A stretch of DNA of 64,000 nt from an uncultured Carboxylicivirga sp. (GCF_963674565.1 NZ_OY771430.1:2418001-2482000); one strand, 5' to 3'. Counted from the first letter of the stretch, positions 27,992 to 35,828 are shown. Program-made: numbers and translations. Notes: generated from the letters alone by a model not told the origin.

Positions 27992-28215
27992 ATTACGGTA
28001 AATCCGGTCATTCAAATCGGATTGAAAGGGAATCAGGTGAAAATCCTGAACAGTACCCGCTGCTGTAAACTCCATTTTGATGAAAGGCACTACTTGCCAC
28101 TGATCGTTTCACGCGATTGGGAAGGCGTCTTTCAGGAGTGAGTCAGAAGACCTGCCATAGTCAAAGGTATCGTAGCTTTCGGGAGTAAAAGCGAAGAGAC
28201 AGACAGGTAATTCTA
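27992..28215 (+). promoter_or_regulatory. Cobalamin (AdoCbl) riboswitch
   Basis: The conserved core is easily read: AAAGGGAATCAGGTGAAAAT near 28025, the CAGTACCCGCTGCTGTAA segment ending at 28068, GCCACTG at 28096-28102, GGGAAGGCG around 28120, and the B12-box-like GTCAGAAGACCTGCC ending at 28156. The downstream stretch to about 28215 contains a GACAGGT that can pair with ACCTGCC, which would serve as the expression platform. It lies in the 5' leader of the BtuB-like gene. Cobalamin binding is expected to switch the operon off. Both ends are approximate. Confidence 0.93.
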
Positions 28216-28288
28216 GACAAATCTATCTATCTTCTCCATTTTCCTAACTGCTACAAATAGTTTAACCATTGAATAAATTATTTGTAAA

Positions 28289-30202
28289 ATGAATTATTTA
28301 AAACGTCTCCTTATTGGTGGCTTTTTATCAGGCATGGCATTTTTGAAGCCAGTTGCCCAATCAACCGACACATTAATTGTGATAACTGAGGTGAATATCA
28401 CCGAAAACCGTTTGAGCAATTTCAATGCTGGCAGCACTGTTTATCAGCCTAATCAACAACTTTTAATGCAAAAATCAACACTGGGCATGGATGAAGTTTT
28501 ACAATTCCTTTCTCCCATGAACATTGATGCTTACGGAACAGGATCATCCAGTATTAATGCCCGGGGTGCAGGAAGCAACCGAACCCCTATCCTATGGAAT
28601 GGTTTTAACTTACAAAGCATCGCCAATGGCGGCACCGACATATCAACCCTTCCCCTACTGTTTTCCGATGATATTAAAATGGAGATGGGTGGAAACTCTG
28701 CCCTTTTTGGAAGTGGAGCCGTTGGCGGTGTTATTTATCTTAATAACAAAGCCCGTTACAATGAAGCTAAAAAATCGTTTATGACCATCAATGCCGGTAG
28801 TTTTGGACGATTCAACGGAGCTTCAGGTATTCAGTACGGCAACAAAAATTACAGCGGTGTTTTACGAACTTATTATCAGCAGGCAGATAACGACTTTCCG
28901 TTTACGGGTGATTACACTTCTTCAGGTGTTACAACTACTGTAGATAAAGACCTGCCTAATGCCAATATGCATCAGTTTGGGGTGATGTCGAACAATCATT
29001 TCCGATTTAGGAACGGACAAAACATCAGCGTACATTTATGGTACCAGGATGTGGATAAACAAATAGCTCCAACAGTACGCGACATGGGCAGAGGCAGAAC
29101 CTCTGATGCAGAACAACGCGACCAGGCCATACGTGGAGCAGCAGAATGGAAAGCTCCCATCAAAAATGGAGTTGTTACCATTAGAACAGGTTTATTCTCT
29201 ACCGAAACCAATTATCAGAAACCATCTACTTCTGATACCACCAAAACAACAGGACTTTCTTCTATCAACGAGGCGGAGTTGGATCTTAACTTCACCCCCT
29301 GGTTAAAGTGGAATTTAGGACTAAATTACACCTACGAAAAAGCTGAGTCGAGTTCTTACGAAGACGAAAAAGGACGTAATCGTTTTGCCACATTTACTTC
29401 GTTTGGTATTAAGAACAAAAAAAGCGGAACCTTTGTGACTTTAAACGGACGTGGCGAAAAAGCAGGTGACAGCGATTTCACCATCACCGGTAATATTGGT
29501 CTGACACAAAAAATAGTGGGTGGATTATCAGCCAAAGCAAAAGCCGGATCGAGCTATCGTATCCCAACCTTCAACGATTTGTATTGGTCGGGGGGAACTC
29601 AGGTTGGCAACCCAAATCTGGAAACCGAAACCGGATTTAACTTTGAGGCCGGTTTACATTATGAGCAAACTGTTGCTTCAACCGAATTTCAAGTGCAGGC
29701 TACCTGGTTTAAAAACAGCCTTGAAAAATGGATTAGCTGGGGACAACTTGAAGATGGTACCTGGACGGTTTTTAATCAGGATAAAGCCGAGATTCAGGGA
29801 CTGGAAATACATGCCGGTATAAACACCAAAATCAACAAAGCCAGCATTGGTTGTAACATTAATTATACCAACCAGGATGCTGTTGATCCTGACACGGAAA
29901 ATCTGCTGCCTTATGTTCCAAAATCAAAAACAGCTGCTGCCGTATTTGGAGAATATAGAGGTTTGCGCTTAATTTACGCTCACAGTTTTGTCGACGAACG
30001 ATATACATCAGCCAGCAATTCTACTTTAATGCCAAAGTATAACATTGGTAATCTGTCATTCGAAAAACGATTCGATGGACAGGTAGAAACTGCACTGACC
30101 TTTAAAATCAATAATATCTGGGATACAAATTATCAGACCCGACAATACTACCCAATGCCAGGCAGGTATTTTTTACTTGGCATTCAATTGAGTTTAAACT
30201 AA
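28289..30202 (+). CDS. btuB: BtuB-like TonB-dependent cobalamin receptor
   Basis: This 637-residue outer-membrane receptor is predicted to import corrinoids. It has a signal sequence, a TonB-box-like DTLIVITEV region, a plug (INARGAGSNRTPILWNGF, GNSALFGSGAVGGVIYLNN) and a 22-strand barrel ending with PGRYFLLGIQLSLN. There is no SusC-type extra N-terminal domain, and the size (near 600 aa) matches BtuB rather than SusC. It is the first gene after the cobalamin riboswitch, and the ABC transporter genes follow at once, which supports the corrinoid substrate strongly. Confidence 0.92.
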   Translation: MNYLKRLLIGGFLSGMAFLKPVAQSTDTLIVITEVNITENRLSNFNAGSTVYQPNQQLLMQKSTLGMDEVLQFLSPMNIDAYGTGSSSINARGAGSNRTPILWNGFNLQSIANGGTDISTLPLLFSDDIKMEMGGNSALFGSGAVGGVIYLNNKARYNEAKKSFMTINAGSFGRFNGASGIQYGNKNYSGVLRTYYQQADNDFPFTGDYTSSGVTTTVDKDLPNANMHQFGVMSNNHFRFRNGQNISVHLWYQDVDKQIAPTVRDMGRGRTSDAEQRDQAIRGAAEWKAPIKNGVVTIRTGLFSTETNYQKPSTSDTTKTTGLSSINEAELDLNFTPWLKWNLGLNYTYEKAESSSYEDEKGRNRFATFTSFGIKNKKSGTFVTLNGRGEKAGDSDFTITGNIGLTQKIVGGLSAKAKAGSSYRIPTFNDLYWSGGTQVGNPNLETETGFNFEAGLHYEQTVASTEFQVQATWFKNSLEKWISWGQLEDGTWTVFNQDKAEIQGLEIHAGINTKINKASIGCNINYTNQDAVDPDTENLLPYVPKSKTAAAVFGEYRGLRLIYAHSFVDERYTSASNSTLMPKYNIGNLSFEKRFDGQVETALTFKINNIWDTNYQTRQYYPMPGRYFLLGIQLSLN

Positions 30203-30211
30203 TTTCATTGC

Positions 30212-31216
30212 ATGATTACATCTGCCAAATATAAATGGATAGTAGCACTAACACTGGTAGTGTTAGTGCTACTTTCTTTTATAGCATTAACACTGGGGCC
30301 ATCTAATGTCTCTTTATCGCAGCTTTGGATGAGCTTTTTCAACCCTAACGAGGCTGATGCCGGAATTGGGCAGATTGTACTTCAAATAAGATTGCCACGT
30401 ATTGCAATGGCATTACTTGCCGGAATGGCGTTATCAGCGTCAGGTGGTGCTTTTCAATCGGTATTTCGCAACCCCATGTCCGATCCTTATGTTCTGGGCA
30501 TCTCATCCGGTGCATCAGTTGGAGCAGCCATTGCCATTGTTCTGGGACTTCAGGCAGGCATATTCAGCATTCCTTTCTTTGCATTTCTGGGTTCAGCATC
30601 TGCACTGGCCATTGTCTACTGGTTTGCCTTTAACCTCAAACAGTCGGAACAAAACACCTTGTTACTGGCCGGTATTGCCATGAGTTTAATGCTGGGTGCC
30701 GTTGTTTCGTTGTTACTGGTGATTAATCGCGAACAAATGGAAAGCATCTATTTTTGGATGCTGGGCGGATTTAATGCCATCAGCTGGAAACAGATTTACA
30801 TTGTTTGTCCGGTGGTACTTTTTTCACTGGTAATGCTTTTCAGATACTGTAAAGATCTGAATTTACTGGCCATGGGAAACGAAACAGCCCATTCATTAGG
30901 AATCAATGTAAAACAAAAAGTGGCCATCATCCTGCTTATTTCTGCTTTATCAGTTTCCATAGTGGTGTCGTACAGTGGCGTAATCGGTTTTGTAGGATTG
31001 ATTGTACCGCATATGGTGCGCTTCTTAATTGGTGCCGACAACCGTCGTTTATTACCTTTATCAGCCTTATGGGGTGGTGTTTTTCTGATTATAGCCGATA
31101 CATTGGCCCGCACACTGGTTCAACCGGGCGAATTACCTGTTGGCAGCATAACCGCTTTGTTCGGAGCTCCTTATTTCTTCTTTATTCTAATCAAAAAAAG
31201 CCGTCGCCATGTCTAA
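30212..31216 (+). CDS. btuC: Cobalamin ABC transporter permease (FecCD family)
   Basis: This 334-residue inner-membrane protein has about ten membrane helices and the hallmark FecCD motifs: RLPRIAMALLAGMALSASGGAFQ, NPMSDPYVLGISSGASVGA and the coupling region GFVGLIVPHMVRFLIG. It forms the translocation pore with BtuD. It starts 9 bp after the receptor gene and overlaps the ATPase gene by 8 bp. FecCD permeases also serve siderophores, but the riboswitch and the adenosyltransferase point to corrinoids. Confidence 0.93.
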   Translation: MITSAKYKWIVALTLVVLVLLSFIALTLGPSNVSLSQLWMSFFNPNEADAGIGQIVLQIRLPRIAMALLAGMALSASGGAFQSVFRNPMSDPYVLGISSGASVGAAIAIVLGLQAGIFSIPFFAFLGSASALAIVYWFAFNLKQSEQNTLLLAGIAMSLMLGAVVSLLLVINREQMESIYFWMLGGFNAISWKQIYIVCPVVLFSLVMLFRYCKDLNLLAMGNETAHSLGINVKQKVAIILLISALSVSIVVSYSGVIGFVGLIVPHMVRFLIGADNRRLLPLSALWGGVFLIIADTLARTLVQPGELPVGSITALFGAPYFFFILIKKSRRHV

Positions 31217-32018
31217 AGTAAAGAAGGAATTACAAAAACGTTCCATCGTGCTTGCTTTCGAAGATCTCTGCTACAAAGTGGGTAATGAAAAAATTTTGGA
31301 TACCGTATCGCACGAGCTTTATAAAGGTTGTTTTTACAGCATAGCCGGATGCAACGGATCGGGCAAAACCACCTTATTACAATCGCTGCTGCAAATCAAA
31401 AAACCTTCATCAGGTAAGATATTTTTACCGGAAGAAATTGAAAACAAAGCACATTATTTCAGTTATGTTCCGCAAAACACCTTGCTTGAATTTGACTTTA
31501 CGGTTGAAGAAGTAGTGATGATGGGTCGTTACCCGTATTATTCGGGTATTACCGGACCAAGTAGGGAAGACAAACAAAAAGTAAAGGAAGCACTTCAGCT
31601 TACTGATATCGAAAACCTGCGTCATCGATCGGTAATAACCCTTAGTGGTGGCGAACGTCAGCGGGCCATCATTGCGCGCGCACTGGCACAGGATACTCCT
31701 ATTATGTTTCTGGATGAGCCGGTATCACAGCTCGATGTTTATCATCAGATTGAGGTATTGAAACTTTTGCGTGAGATTGCCGATACTCAAAACAAAACGG
31801 TTGTTACCGTATTGCACGACCTGAATCAGGTGAGTGAATTCACCGACCATGTGATGGTAATGGATAAAGGCAAAATTGTGGCCAATGGCACTCCAACTGA
31901 AGTTTTATCGCCGGCACTTTTAAAAGAAGTATTCAGGGTGAATGCCGAATGGGTTTGCTCAGAAGATATGAAACCACACCTGATCTTTCATTACCAAAGC
32001 AAGAAGAAGACTGATTGA
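31209..32018 (+). CDS. btuD: Cobalamin ABC transporter ATP-binding protein
   Basis: This 269-residue ABC ATPase has a Walker A motif (GCNGSGKTT), Q-loop (YVPQNT), signature (LSGGERQR), Walker B (PIMFLDEPVSQLD) and the H-switch (VLHDLN). It overlaps btuC, which suggests coupled translation. It powers corrinoid import in the complex with BtuC and BtuF. Confidence 0.93.
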   Translation: MSKVKKELQKRSIVLAFEDLCYKVGNEKILDTVSHELYKGCFYSIAGCNGSGKTTLLQSLLQIKKPSSGKIFLPEEIENKAHYFSYVPQNTLLEFDFTVEEVVMMGRYPYYSGITGPSREDKQKVKEALQLTDIENLRHRSVITLSGGERQRAIIARALAQDTPIMFLDEPVSQLDVYHQIEVLKLLREIADTQNKTVVTVLHDLNQVSEFTDHVMVMDKGKIVANGTPTEVLSPALLKEVFRVNAEWVCSEDMKPHLIFHYQSKKKTD

Positions 32019-32020
32019 CG

Positions 32021-32110
32021 GTTAGACAATAGACCGTTAGACTAATAGACTGATAGACTTTTAGAAATCCAGATTTACATTATACATCAAAAATCTCACA
32101 TCAAAACATC
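32021..32110. repeat. Degenerate short tandem repeats in the btuD-adenosyltransferase gap
   Basis: TTAGAC/ATAGAC-type units recur five to six times (32021-32060), including the pair ACGGTTAGAC and ACCGTTAGAC. A CATCAAA-rich stretch then runs to about 32118. This is the only sizeable gap (101 bp) in the operon. It appears to be decayed simple-sequence DNA, with no terminator. Confidence 0.6.
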
Positions 32111-32119
32111 AAACATCCA

Positions 32120-32662
32120 ATGACCAAAGGATTAACCATAGTAATAACCGGAAACGGAAAAGGCAAAACGACTTCTGCCCTGGGTATGCTTATGCGCACG
32201 TTAGGACATGATAAAAAAGCCTGTGTCATTCAATTTATGAAATCACCTGAATCGGGTTATGGCGAAATAAACATGATGAACCGTTTAGGAGTTGAGAACT
32301 ACCAGGCTGGTGCCGGTTGCACCTGGACGGTTTCAAAAGAAGATACTGTTGAAACGGTTCAGTCGGCATGGGAGCTGGCTAAACACAAAGTAATGGCTGA
32401 TGGTTATGATTTTATATTGTTAGACGAAATAAATATTGCCCTGTCGTTACCTGAGAAATTTGAAGAGACACTGATCACTGCCGATGAATTGATTGAGCTG
32501 ATAAGACAGATGAGAAGTCGTTTTCCTGAACGTCACCTGGTATTGACAGGCAGATATGCTTTACCTGAAATCATTGCAGAAGCAGATCTGGTTTCAGAAA
32601 TAAACAATGTTAAACACCCATACAAAAACGGGGTTATGGCCCAGGAATGTATCGAATTTTAA
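32120..32662 (+). CDS. cobO: Cob(I)yrinic acid a,c-diamide / cob(I)alamin adenosyltransferase (CobO/BtuR type)
   Basis: This 180-residue cytosolic enzyme transfers the adenosyl group from ATP to reduced corrinoids, giving the coenzyme form. The P-loop ITGNGKGKTTSALG at the N-terminus and the ILLDEINIAL Walker-B-like segment identify the CobA/CobO/BtuR family, as opposed to the PduO type. It lies inside the transport operon, so imported corrinoids would be adenosylated on entry. The product of this step is also the riboswitch ligand, which closes a feedback loop. Confidence 0.93.
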   Translation: MTKGLTIVITGNGKGKTTSALGMLMRTLGHDKKACVIQFMKSPESGYGEINMMNRLGVENYQAGAGCTWTVSKEDTVETVQSAWELAKHKVMADGYDFILLDEINIALSLPEKFEETLITADELIELIRQMRSRFPERHLVLTGRYALPEIIAEADLVSEINNVKHPYKNGVMAQECIEF

Positions 32663-32668
32663 TGCCTT

Positions 32669-33559
32669 ATGAAGATTAAAAACATCACCATAGTATTGAT
32701 TGCTATTCTGATAGCATCGTGCCATTCAAACAATTGCAGCAACGAAAAATCGGTTCAGTTTACCGACAGCAATGGCAAAGAATTAAAACTGGATAAAGTG
32801 CCTCAACGTATTATCTCCTGTGCACCAGCCATTACCGAGGTAATGTTTGCCTTGCACGAAGAGAAAAAACTGGTGGGTCGTACCTCTTACTGCTATTATC
32901 CTCCCGAAGTAGAATCCATTCCGGCAATTGGCGGATTAATTGATCCTTCACTGGAGGTAATGATCAAGCTTAAACCCGATCTGGTGATGGCATCCACTCA
33001 TTTCAAAAAAGAAACTGCCAACCGTATCGAACAGTTGGGTATGCCCTTTGCCTGGTTGCTGAGTCAGGAATCAGTTAGCGGAGCCGGCGATCTGATTATG
33101 AATGTTGGCACCCTGATTGGCGAAAAAGAAAAAGCTGATTCGTTATGGAAAGCCATCCAGGCCGATATGAAACACACCGTTGAATTGATACCTGCCGACC
33201 AGCCCAAACCTCAGGTTTATTATGTGGTGGGATTTGGTAAAGGCGGAGATTTTACTGCCGGAGGTGATACCTTTATCTCCGAAATGATCAATTTAGCCGG
33301 AGGTATTAATATCGCTCAGGATGTTAATGGCTGGAACTATAACCTGGAAACGCTGATGCAGAAAGACCCTGACATTATTTTGATTGAGCCGGGCATGCTG
33401 GAGGCTTTTTGCCAACACGAACATTACAAAGAACTCAAAGCCGTTAAAAACAATCGTGTTTATGCAGTTGATCAACATATGGTGCAGCTAAACGGACCAC
33501 GGGTCAATCAATCGCTTAGGGTATTTGCAGAAATATTTTATCCGCAGGTGCAATTCTGA
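32669..33559 (+). CDS. btuF: Cobalamin-binding lipoprotein of the ABC transporter (BtuF-like)
   Basis: This 296-residue periplasmic substrate-binding protein is anchored by a lipoprotein signal (LIASC, C18). It shows the two-lobed helical-backbone family motifs: PQRIISCAPAITEVMFAL, VGRTSYCYYPPEV, IGGLIDPSLEVMIKLKPDLVMA, GGINIAQD and VYAVDQHM. It starts 6 bp after the adenosyltransferase stop. Separate synthesis at the operon end is usual in Bacteroidota. Confidence 0.9.
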   Translation: MKIKNITIVLIAILIASCHSNNCSNEKSVQFTDSNGKELKLDKVPQRIISCAPAITEVMFALHEEKKLVGRTSYCYYPPEVESIPAIGGLIDPSLEVMIKLKPDLVMASTHFKKETANRIEQLGMPFAWLLSQESVSGAGDLIMNVGTLIGEKEKADSLWKAIQADMKHTVELIPADQPKPQVYYVVGFGKGGDFTAGGDTFISEMINLAGGINIAQDVNGWNYNLETLMQKDPDIILIEPGMLEAFCQHEHYKELKAVKNNRVYAVDQHMVQLNGPRVNQSLRVFAEIFYPQVQF

Positions 33560-33597
33560 AACCCTTGATTTTATTGTCCTCTCCAGGACAGAACCCT

Positions 33598-33790
33598 TCC
33601 TGGCGATGTTTGACCTTTCCTGGCGAGGTTTTCTCCGTCCTGGTGCTAAATTTTTTTATCCTCGCCAATGTTCTTTACATCCTCGGGAAAGGAATCCCGT
33701 CCTGACTAATATTTTTTGAAAAACCACCACTATTACTCCTCTCCTGATCAACTTTTCCTCTTCCTGGCGGAGTATTTTGCATCCTGTGGC
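33598..33790. repeat. Degenerate array with 20/21-bp periodicity (TCCTggcg units)
   Basis: TCCT recurs at 33598, 33618, 33638, 33659, 33680, 33700, 33742, 33762 and 33782, that is at intervals of 20, 20, 21, 21, 20, 42, 20 and 20 bp. Several units read TCCTGGCGA-GTTTT, and most have T-rich second halves. The array continues more weakly to about 33850. It starts about 40 bp after the btuF stop codon. The rest of the 650-bp gap holds a 9-bp palindrome (34072-34104), a cassette boundary, and an unconvincing 34-codon frame at 33980-34084. Confidence 0.7.
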
Positions 33791-34071
33791 AATATTTTTA
33801 TTTAAATCCCTCCTATTTTACCTTCCCTCAGTAATTTTTGTCCTTCCCTTATTAAAAGTGAACCCTCCCAAGCAGTAAAAGCATTTTTTTTCTCATTACT
33901 GTTAAACTTAATAAATGTTTGATTAGCATAATTGGCATATTCTGCTATTTTTGTAGTTATCAATACTAAACCAAACACGATGAAGCTTAACTCAATTACC
34001 TCCCCATTTACACCTAAAACAAGGTTGACAATTTTATATCCGTTTATAAACGATACCTTTTTAAAAAACGC

Positions 34072-34104
34072 TTACAAGTATTAATAATGTTTTTGTACTT
34101 GTAA
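34072..34104. repeat. Perfect 9-bp inverted repeat (TTACAAGTA / TACTTGTAA)
   Basis: The arms at 34072-34080 and 34096-34104 could form a hairpin with a T-containing loop. No strong U tract follows on either strand, so I do not call it a terminator. It lies about 50 bp before the cassette boundary at 34151. Confidence 0.45.
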
Positions 34105-34150
34105 TACAGCAATTTGATAAAGATAAAATAGCAATAGTGGATATAAGGTA

Positions 34151-34160
34151 GTTAGGGGCA
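34151..34160 (+). other. Putative cassette core site (start of cassette 1)
   Basis: GTTAGGGGCA fits the G^TTRRRY core of integron cassettes, except for G in place of the final pyrimidine. It is the exact reverse complement of TGCCCCTAAC at 35045-35054. Directly inside each boundary lies a copy of TTGAGAAAACA (34163-34173 and 35031-35041). In integron cassettes the first bases are complementary to the inverse core at the start of that cassette's own attC, which is what is seen here. Confidence 0.55.
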
Positions 34161-34209
34161 AGTTGAGAAAACAGAAAACTACTATTATAAATTCTAAACT
34201 ATTAAAATT

Positions 34210-34431
34210 ATGGCATCAAATTTTGACAAGACTTTTGAAAGTAATAAAATAACTTTCAAACAAAAATTCGGTAAAGACTGGAATACTGACCCTCAAATGT
34301 ATCTTTCTTACTTAAATACTTTATACATTTCTAGCTTGACAGAAATTGCAAACAATGGGCTCGGACAAATAATTTCTCGTCAAGATGAATCTCATCGATT
34401 ACTTCAAAGTATTTCGCAAAAATTAAAATAA
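34210..34431 (+). CDS. Small hypothetical protein, first gene of cassette 1
   Basis: This 73-residue soluble protein (starts MASNFDKTFESNK, ends QSISQKLK) has no signal peptide, no cysteine and no membrane segment. The second half is predicted helical (SYLNTLYISSLTEIANNG, then a polar helix). I recognise no family. Its stop codon is 3 bp before the ATG of the DUF4145 gene, so the two are very likely translated together and may form a complex. Both lie between the putative cassette boundaries. Confidence 0.7.
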   Translation: MASNFDKTFESNKITFKQKFGKDWNTDPQMYLSYLNTLYISSLTEIANNGLGQIISRQDESHRLLQSISQKLK

Positions 34432-34434
34432 ATT

Positions 34435-35034
34435 ATGCCAAATTTAGAACCCTCTCTAAAACTAAAACGATGTCCACATTGTTCAGTCGATAATCCGAAC
34501 CTAATCGCAGCTGTTCAGGAATTTACTACCAAGGCAGACAATGGTAGTAATCAACGAAATTGGATAGCATATCGGTGTGTACGTTGTGGTGGAGTTGTTA
34601 CTGCAAGTTGCAACCCAAACAATCGATTAGTTCAAAGTATTTATCCAGAACCGGCATCGGTAAATGAAGTACTACCAACTAAAGTGAAAAATTATCTACA
34701 GCAAGCTATCGATAGCGTATTTGCTCCTGCTGGTTCAGTAATGCTATGTGCCAGTGCAGTTGATGCAATGTTGAAAGAAAAAGGACTTACAGATGGAAGT
34801 TTGTATAATAGGATTAACAAGTCAACAGAAATTGGATTACTAACAAACGAAATGTCGATATGGGCACACCAGGTTCGTTTAGATGCAAATGACCAAAGAC
34901 ATTCTGATGCAGAGGCTTCATTGCCAACAGTTGACGATGCTAGACAATCAATTGAATTTACTCAAACATTAGCCGAATTTTTGTTTGTTTTGCCTTCAAA
35001 GGTTACTCGTGGAATTGAGGCAACGAAACATTGA
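34435..35034 (+). CDS. Zinc-ribbon DUF4145-like protein, second gene of cassette 1
   Basis: This is a 199-residue cytosolic protein. The N-terminal part holds a four-cysteine zinc ribbon split by about 38 residues (CPHC at ~13-16 and CVRC at ~51-54). The C-terminal part (~85-195) is a helical domain resembling DUF4145 (MLCASAVDAMLKEKG, LYNRINKSTEIGLLT, WAHQVRLDANDQRHSD). DUF4145 domains are known as accessory parts of restriction and other defence proteins, but many stand alone with unknown roles. The stop codon is only 10 bp before the attC-like site, as usual in gene cassettes. A defence or nucleic-acid-related role is a guess. Confidence 0.75.
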   Translation: MPNLEPSLKLKRCPHCSVDNPNLIAAVQEFTTKADNGSNQRNWIAYRCVRCGGVVTASCNPNNRLVQSIYPEPASVNEVLPTKVKNYLQQAIDSVFAPAGSVMLCASAVDAMLKEKGLTDGSLYNRINKSTEIGLLTNEMSIWAHQVRLDANDQRHSDAEASLPTVDDARQSIEFTQTLAEFLFVLPSKVTRGIEATKH

Positions 35035-35044
35035 GAAAACAACC

Positions 35045-35179
35045 TGCCCCTAACACGCTGGAATAAAGCATGGCTGGTTTACCTCGTCCTGACACCTTTG
35101 TCTACCGTCTTAGTCCCCCTATCGGGTGACACGACACCACGACTAACGCGCCACGACTTCATCCAGCCACCGTTGTGTT
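35045..35179 (+). other. attC-like recombination site (end of cassette 1)
   Basis: This 135-bp imperfect palindrome immediately follows the DUF4145 gene. The layout is: inverse core TGCCCCTAAC (35045-35054), spacer, TGGCTGG (35071-35077), a long variable middle, the matching CCAGCCA (35163-35169), spacer CC, and the core GTTGTGT (35172-35178). AACAC/GTGTT also pair at the outer ends. This R''-L''-L'-R' arrangement is that of an integron attC. No integrase gene is in the window. A strong ordinary terminator is a less fitting explanation because the stem is interrupted and lacks a U tract. Confidence 0.55.
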
Positions 35180-35216
35180 TTATTAAAAAGAAACTGCACT
35201 AAATGAGATAATGATT

Positions 35217-35810
35217 ATGAAGAAAATTATATTATTTATTACTGTTTTAGTAGGTTTTAATTCATGTCTAAAATATGAGTTTGATGGTTTCCCTGATGAG
35301 TTATTATGCTGGATACCTTATAATATTGGAGATAGTTTGCTTTACACGAATGACGTAGATACAATTGTTTTTGAAGTACAAGATTTTTTTAAAACTGGTT
35401 ATGATTCATTTCGAGGTTTAGCAATGGATGTTGAATGGGATTATGAAGGATATTACATTACTAATGAGCTTGAAAACGGATATTTAATTAGTGAAAAATA
35501 TAGTGAAGATGGAAGTTCAAATGAAGATATTTTTTCTATTAAGTTATCAGACAATGATATTTTTACATTCAGCTTTTGGGAAGATTACTATACTTCAGAA
35601 AATTACTATAGTTCAGTTTCTGATTCAATAAATATTAGTTACGTTTCTGACACTGTAATAGGAAATATGAATTATTACGAAGTGTATAAACTCAACAAGA
35701 CTTCCATGAAAAATTCAGAAAGAATTAAATGGATAATAAAAGCTAAAGACAAAGGTATAATTCAGTTTTTTGACAATAAAACAAAAGAAGAGTGGCGATT
35801 AATTAACTAG
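35217..35810 (+). CDS. Hypothetical lipoprotein, gene of cassette 2
   Basis: This 197-residue protein has a lipoprotein signal (FITVLVGFNSC, C17). I start it at the second ATG (35217), because that gives the cleaner KK-hydrophobic signal; an ATG two codons earlier also exists. The mature part is acidic, rich in tyrosine and aspartate, and beta-rich (LLYTNDVDTIVFEV, ENGYLISEKYSEDG), ending RIKWIIKAKDKG-IIQFF. It resembles the many unnamed small Bacteroidota envelope lipoproteins. It begins about 40 bp after the core site GTTGTGT, so it is the cargo of a second cassette. It is markedly AT-rich compared with the btu genes. Confidence 0.72.
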   Translation: MKKIILFITVLVGFNSCLKYEFDGFPDELLCWIPYNIGDSLLYTNDVDTIVFEVQDFFKTGYDSFRGLAMDVEWDYEGYYITNELENGYLISEKYSEDGSSNEDIFSIKLSDNDIFTFSFWEDYYTSENYYSSVSDSINISYVSDTVIGNMNYYEVYKLNKTSMKNSERIKWIIKAKDKGIIQFFDNKTKEEWRLIN

Positions 35811-35818
35811 AAAATAAC

Positions 35819-35828
35819 AAAACACAAT
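35819..35828 (+). other. Putative inverse core of cassette 2 (decayed attC)
   Basis: AAAACACAAT is 9/10 the reverse complement of the cassette-2 start GTTGTGTTTT (35172-35181). It is followed by AGCCAGCCCC (35834-35843) and the repeat CACTAGCAAGCACTAGCA. No matching left arm is visible, so the site looks truncated or degenerate. Confidence 0.4.

Noticed and set aside
30796..31113. 105-codon minus-strand frame inside btuC
   Set aside because: It is a shadow frame; the plus-strand FecCD motifs leave no doubt about the coding strand.
33525..33719. 64-codon plus-strand frame over the btuF end and the periodic repeat
   Set aside because: It overlaps the end of btuF in another frame and runs into repeat DNA; the translation shows no protein-like pattern.
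33598..33850. CRISPR array
   Set aside because: The anchors are only 4-8 bp, the period is 20-21 bp, and no conserved 25-40-bp repeats with unique spacers or cas genes are present.
33980..34084. 34-codon frame beginning MKLNSITSPF before the cassette
   Set aside because: No promoter at proper spacing, no homologue known to me, and it lies next to repeat and palindrome DNA. The start is preceded by a TATTTTTG sequence, but the -33 partner is too far away.
35045..35179. The palindrome as a simple Rho-independent terminator
   Set aside because: The stem is interrupted and very long, no U tract follows, and its ends match the cassette boundary rule instead.
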